Source of the DNA: Bosea sp. AS-1
GTDB taxonomy: Bacteria > Pseudomonadota > Alphaproteobacteria > Rhizobiales > Beijerinckiaceae
Direction: 5' to 3'
NCBI RefSeq assembly: GCF_002220095.1
Contig: NZ_CP022372.1
Location: forward strand, 716,501 to 780,500
Length of the DNA: 64,000 nt
Position numbers and translations under genes: made by a program. The notes under the pieces were generated by a model. That model was not told the origin of the DNA. It was given only the letters and a program-made list of their open reading frames with translations, and ran no database searches. Positions 59,159 through 64,000 of this stretch are shown piece after piece (the stretch's first letter is position 1; each line of letters starts with the position of its first letter).

Positions 59159-61342
59159 ATGGACGAGACGGCGGACATGATCGAAGGCGGCACGGTCGAC
59201 GTGCTGATCCCGCTCGGGCTCGACCAGGCCTATAGCTATGCCGTGCCGCCGGGAGTTGTGCTTGCGCCCGGCGATGTCGTGCAGGTGCCGCTTGGGCCGC
59301 GCGAGACCGTCGGCGTGGTATGGGCTATCGGGTCCGGGCGCGGCGGTAACCTCAAGAAGGTCACCGGCAAATGCGACATGCCGCCGCTCGATCCGGCACT
59401 GCGCAAGCTCGTCGACTGGGTCGCCTGGTACACGCTGGCCGCCAAGGGCTCGGTGCTGGCCCTGGCGCTACGCCGCCAGCCGGACGATACGCCCGAACGG
59501 CCGAAGCTCGGCGTCCGGCTCGTCGGCGCGCCGCCCGCCCGGGTGACACCCGCGCGGGCCAGGGCCATCGCCGCGGCCGAAGGTGGCCTGCTGATCGCCA
59601 AATCGGCGCTGGCCGATGCTGCGTCCGTCAGCACGGCTGTGATCGATTCCCTCGTCGATGCCGGCACCTTCTCCGTCGAGCCGCTGCCGCGCGAGGCAGT
59701 CGCCGCGCTGCCCGACCCCGACCATGCGGTGCCGGAATTGTCGGAGGGGCAGGCCGAGGTGGCCCAGGCGCTGGTGGCATCGGTGCAGGCGAAGGCGTTC
59801 GGCGTCTCGCTGCTCGAAGGCGTCACGGGCTCGGGCAAGACCGAGGTCTATTTCGAGGCAGTGGCGGAGGCGATCCGGCTTGGGCGCCAGAGCCTCATCC
59901 TGATGCCGGAGATCGCGCTGACGGCGCAGTTCATCGATCGGTTCGAGGCCCGTTTCGGAGTCAGGCCGGGCCTGTGGCACTCGGCCGTGACAGGCCGCAA
60001 GCGCGAGCGCCTGCAGGCGGCGATCGCCAGCGGCGAGGCGAAGGTTGTGGCCGGCGCCCGCTCGGCGCTGTTCCTGCCCTACAAGGATCTGGGCCTCATT
60101 GTCGTCGATGAGGAGCACGAATCCGCCTACAAGCAGGAGGATGGCGTTTCCTACCATGCCCGCGACATGGCGGTGGTCCGGGGACGCATCGAGAACGCCC
60201 CGGTCGTGCTCGCCTCGGCGACGCCTTCGCTCGAAACCCGCGTCAATGCCGAGCGCGGCCGCTACGTCCATCTCAAGCTGCCGGAGCGCTTCGGCGGACG
60301 CGAATTGCCGAAGCTCGGCCTGGTCGACCTGCGCCGCGACAAGCCGGAGCGGGGGCGCTGGCTCTCGGGCGCGCTGGTCAAGGCGATCGAAGCCAATATC
60401 GAGGCCAAGGAGCAGTCGCTGCTTTTCCTCAACCGGCGCGGCTACGCACCGCTGACGCTCTGCCGCGATTGCGGCCACCGCTTCCAGTGCCCGAACTGCA
60501 CGGCCTGGCTGGTCGATCATCGCTTTCGGCGCGCGCTGGTCTGCCATCATTGCGGACATGTCGAGCGCCGCCCGCATGAATGCCCGGCCTGCCATCAGCC
60601 TGAGAGCCTGATCGCCTGCGGACCGGGCGTCGAACGGCTGGCCGAAGAGGTCGCGACACTTTTTCCACAGGCGCGCTCCATCGTATTGTCCAGCGACTTC
60701 CCAGGAGGGACCGAGCGCCTGAAGCAGGAGCTGATGGCGGTGGCCGAAGGCGAGTTCGACATCGTCATCGGCACGCAGCTCGTCGCCAAGGGGCATAATT
60801 TCCCCGGCATGACGCTGGTCGGCGTCGTCGACGCCGATCTCGGCCTGACCTCGGGCGATCCGCGAGCGGCCGAACGGACGTTCCAGGCGCTCCGACAGGT
60901 CACCGGACGCGCGGGGCGGGGCGAGAAACCCGGCCGCGCCCTGCTTCAGACGCATGACCCGGAGCATCCGGTTCTGAAGGCGCTGGTTTCGGGAGACCCG
61001 GAGCGGTTTTATGCCGCAGAGGAGGCCTCGCGGGAGGCCGCAGGGCTGCCGCCCTTCGGGCGTCTGGCCGCGCTGATCGTCTCGGCGAACAGCCAGGCCG
61101 AGGCCGAAAGCCACGCGCGGGCACTGGCTCGCTGTGCCGAGGCCGGTGACGGAATCGCCGTGCTGGGGCCTGCAGAAGCGCCCCTGGCTGTGCTCCGCGG
61201 GCGCCATCGCATGCGTTTGATCGTCAGGACGGCGCGCGAGGTCAATCTGCAGGATTACCTGCGCGGCTGGCTGAAGCGCGGCCCCAAGACCAAGGGTTCG
61301 GTCAGGGTCGCGGTGGACGTCGATCCGCAGAGCTTTCTCTAG
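59159..61342 (+). CDS. priA: Primosomal protein N' (replication restart helicase PriA)
   Basis: A 3'-5' superfamily 2 helicase of about 727 residues that reloads the replisome at stalled forks. Order: an N-terminal DNA-binding domain (VDVLIPLGLDQAYSYAVPPG), Walker A LLEGVTGSGKTEVYFEA, DEEH box VVDEEHESAYKQEDGVSYHARDMA, and SATPSLET. Eight zinc-binding cysteines follow in CRDCGHRFQCPNCTAWL and CHHCGHVERRPHECPACH, then helicase motifs through TGRAGRGEKPG. Two ATGs are possible (59141 and 59159). The second is preferred as closer to family starts, but neither has a clear ribosome binding site. Confidence 0.95.
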   Translation: MDETADMIEGGTVDVLIPLGLDQAYSYAVPPGVVLAPGDVVQVPLGPRETVGVVWAIGSGRGGNLKKVTGKCDMPPLDPALRKLVDWVAWYTLAAKGSVLALALRRQPDDTPERPKLGVRLVGAPPARVTPARARAIAAAEGGLLIAKSALADAASVSTAVIDSLVDAGTFSVEPLPREAVAALPDPDHAVPELSEGQAEVAQALVASVQAKAFGVSLLEGVTGSGKTEVYFEAVAEAIRLGRQSLILMPEIALTAQFIDRFEARFGVRPGLWHSAVTGRKRERLQAAIASGEAKVVAGARSALFLPYKDLGLIVVDEEHESAYKQEDGVSYHARDMAVVRGRIENAPVVLASATPSLETRVNAERGRYVHLKLPERFGGRELPKLGLVDLRRDKPERGRWLSGALVKAIEANIEAKEQSLLFLNRRGYAPLTLCRDCGHRFQCPNCTAWLVDHRFRRALVCHHCGHVERRPHECPACHQPESLIACGPGVERLAEEVATLFPQARSIVLSSDFPGGTERLKQELMAVAEGEFDIVIGTQLVAKGHNFPGMTLVGVVDADLGLTSGDPRAAERTFQALRQVTGRAGRGEKPGRALLQTHDPEHPVLKALVSGDPERFYAAEEASREAAGLPPFGRLAALIVSANSQAEAESHARALARCAEAGDGIAVLGPAEAPLAVLRGRHRMRLIVRTAREVNLQDYLRGWLKRGPKTKGSVRVAVDVDPQSFL

Positions 61343-61560
61343 ATTCCTTTGAATTGCTGAAAGCCGTGGCAAAATGGCCGCTTATCAAGGCCAATCAGCG
61401 ATTGCGTGGCCCGGAACCGCATGCTAGTGCACCGCCACATTTCGGTCGCGAAGTCGTCTTGCCGGCTTCGCGCCTATGATACTCGCAGCGTCGGAACCCT
61501 GCACTCCACCTTCGTTCTGAAGGTCGCCGGTGCGGTTCCTTGAAACGAGAGACGGGAAGC

Positions 61561-62129
61561 GTGGCTGAAGGCGGATCGCAGGGGACATTGGTGTCGGGCG
61601 TAGCTCAGCGCTATGCCACCGCGCTGTTCGAGCTGGCTGAGGAGAACGGTGCCGTCGACGCCGTCGCGGCCGCTCTGGATACCTTCAACGGTCTGCTCGC
61701 CGAAAGCGAAGACCTCCGCCGCCTGATCGAGAGCCCGGCCTTCACCGCCGAGGAGCAGGTCGCCGCGGTCAGGGCCGTGCTCGAGAAGGCCGGCATCACC
61801 GGCATCGCCGCCAATTTCATCGGCCTCGTCGCCAGCAAGCGCCGTCTCTTCGCGCTGCCGGGCATGATCGCCGGCTACAAGCGTCTGGTCGCCGAGGCCA
61901 AGGGCATTGTCTCCGCCGAGGTGACGGTCGCCGAGCAGCCCACGGCCAAGCGCGTCGACGAGATCCGTGCGGCGCTGAAGGGCGTCGCCGGCAAGGATGT
62001 CGACGTTTCGATCAAGGTCGATCCGGCGCTGATCGGCGGGCTCGTCGTCAAGATGGGCTCCCGCATGGTCGACGCCTCGCTGAAAACCAAGCTCAATTCA
62101 ATTCGTCTTGCCATGAAAGAGGTCGGCTG

Positions 62130-62130
<1 letters not shown>
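61561..62130 (+). CDS. atpH: ATP synthase F1 subunit delta
   Basis: Peripheral-stalk subunit connecting F1 to the b subunits. The product of 189 residues shows [20 protein letters not shown] at the N terminus and [19 protein letters not shown] plus the C-terminal [20 protein letters not shown], all family signatures. The GTG at 61561 is preferred (GGGAAG just upstream; length near the alphaproteobacterial norm); a TTG at 61540 is also in frame. The 218-bp upstream gap should hold the atp promoter, but I could not define one. It overlaps atpA as TGATG. Confidence 0.95.
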
Positions 62131-63662
<1,532 letters not shown>

Positions 63663-63766
63663 TCATTACGACCGGCGCGGCCGAGCCCAGGGCTCTGCCG
63701 CGCTGCTTCTCTGGATTGCTTCGTTGCCGCGCCCGCCGTGGCTGACGAGTAGGGGATCAAGATCGG

Positions 63767-64000
63767 ATGCCGTCCCTTAAGGACCTACGCAACCGCATCG
63801 CCTCGGTGAAGGCGACGCAGAAGATCACCAAGGCCATGCAGATGGTCGCGGCTGCCAAGCTGCGGCGCGCGCAGTCGGCCGCCGAGGCCGCGCGCCCCTA
63901 TGCCGAGCGCATGGAGACGGTGCTGGCCAACCTCGCTTCCGGTGTGACCGGGTCGAGCGCGCCGCGGCTGATCGCCGGCACGGGCTCGGACAAGGTACAT
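63767..64000 (+). CDS. atpG: ATP synthase F1 subunit gamma (partial)
   Basis: Only the first 78 codons are in the window; the gene runs off the right edge. The start [20 protein letters not shown] and [15 protein letters not shown] is the highly conserved N-terminal helix of the rotor shaft. AGGGGA lies 10 nt before the ATG at 63767. It is the third gene of the atp operon here. Confidence 0.96.
   Translation, partial: MPSLKDLRNRIASVKATQKITKAMQMVAAAKLRRAQSAAEAARPYAERMETVLANLASGVTGSSAPRLIAGTGSDKVH

Noticed and set aside
61343..61560. TATGAT as a -10 of the atp operon promoter
   Set aside because: The only -35-like TTGCCG nearby is 10 nt away, far too close, so no promoter call is supported.

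Overview
The window is GC-rich chromosomal DNA of an alphaproteobacterium, most like a Hyphomicrobiales member of the Bosea/Methylobacterium type. This is inferred from gene order (proB-proA-nadD-rsfS-rlmH-envC; xerC divergent from priA-atpHAG), class I lysyl-tRNA synthetase, the alphaproteobacterial style of the C-P lyase cluster and GC-biased codon use. I see no rRNA, tRNA, CRISPR, insertion sequence or prophage. It reads as a stable, densely packed chromosome with many 1-4 bp gene overlaps.

Layout. 1-4.9 kb (minus): proline and NAD biosynthesis plus ribosome and cell-wall housekeeping, ending in an EnvC-like gene cut by the window edge. 5.1-5.9 kb (plus): rpsU and a DUF6481 gene closed by a strong terminator. 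6.0-8.9 kb (plus): an ECF sigma factor, its membrane anti-sigma factor and a secreted subtilase. 9.0-10.8 kb: glycosyltransferase and methyltransferase. 10.8-12.3 kb (minus): a soluble globin-coupled chemoreceptor behind an FNR/FixK box. 12.5-24.7 kb: a phosphonate uptake and C-P lyase locus (phnCDE1E2, phnF, phnGHIJKLM, a DUF1045 2H phosphoesterase, phnN, a hexapeptide transferase) with a predicted Pho box and two HutC-type operators. 25.1-29.3 kb: an RND efflux pair. 29.3-29.85 kb: non-coding, with two palindromic repeats and a terminator. 29.85-37.3 kb (minus): alpha-2-macroglobulin (yfhM) and penicillin-binding protein 1C. 37.5-38.9 kb: a secreted peptidoglycan-binding protein whose trypsin-like domain has lost all three catalytic residues. 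39.1-42.2 kb: a tripartite tricarboxylate transporter. 42.2-48.8 kb: enoyl-CoA hydratase, DUF808 membrane protein, nitroreductase, lysS, an M20 amidohydrolase and an orphan solute-binding protein. 48.9-51.7 kb: uxuB-uxaC for hexuronate catabolism. 51.9-57.5 kb: a peptide-type ABC importer without ATPases, an amidase and an SDR-fold protein lacking the YxxxK dyad. 57.5-64 kb: DUF4337, xerC, priA, atpH, atpA and the start of atpG.

The most novel-looking unit is the sigma/anti-sigma/subtilase module. The periplasmic domain of the anti-sigma factor resembles the propeptide-like region of the adjacent protease, which suggests a prodomain-mimic control circuit. Also notable are the pseudo-protease beside yfhM/pbpC, the SDR lacking catalytic residues, the oxygen-logic promoter of the globin chemoreceptor, and phnN sitting antisense with its start and stop codons shared with its neighbours. 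All functional assignments come from reading motifs and known gene order; no database search was run.
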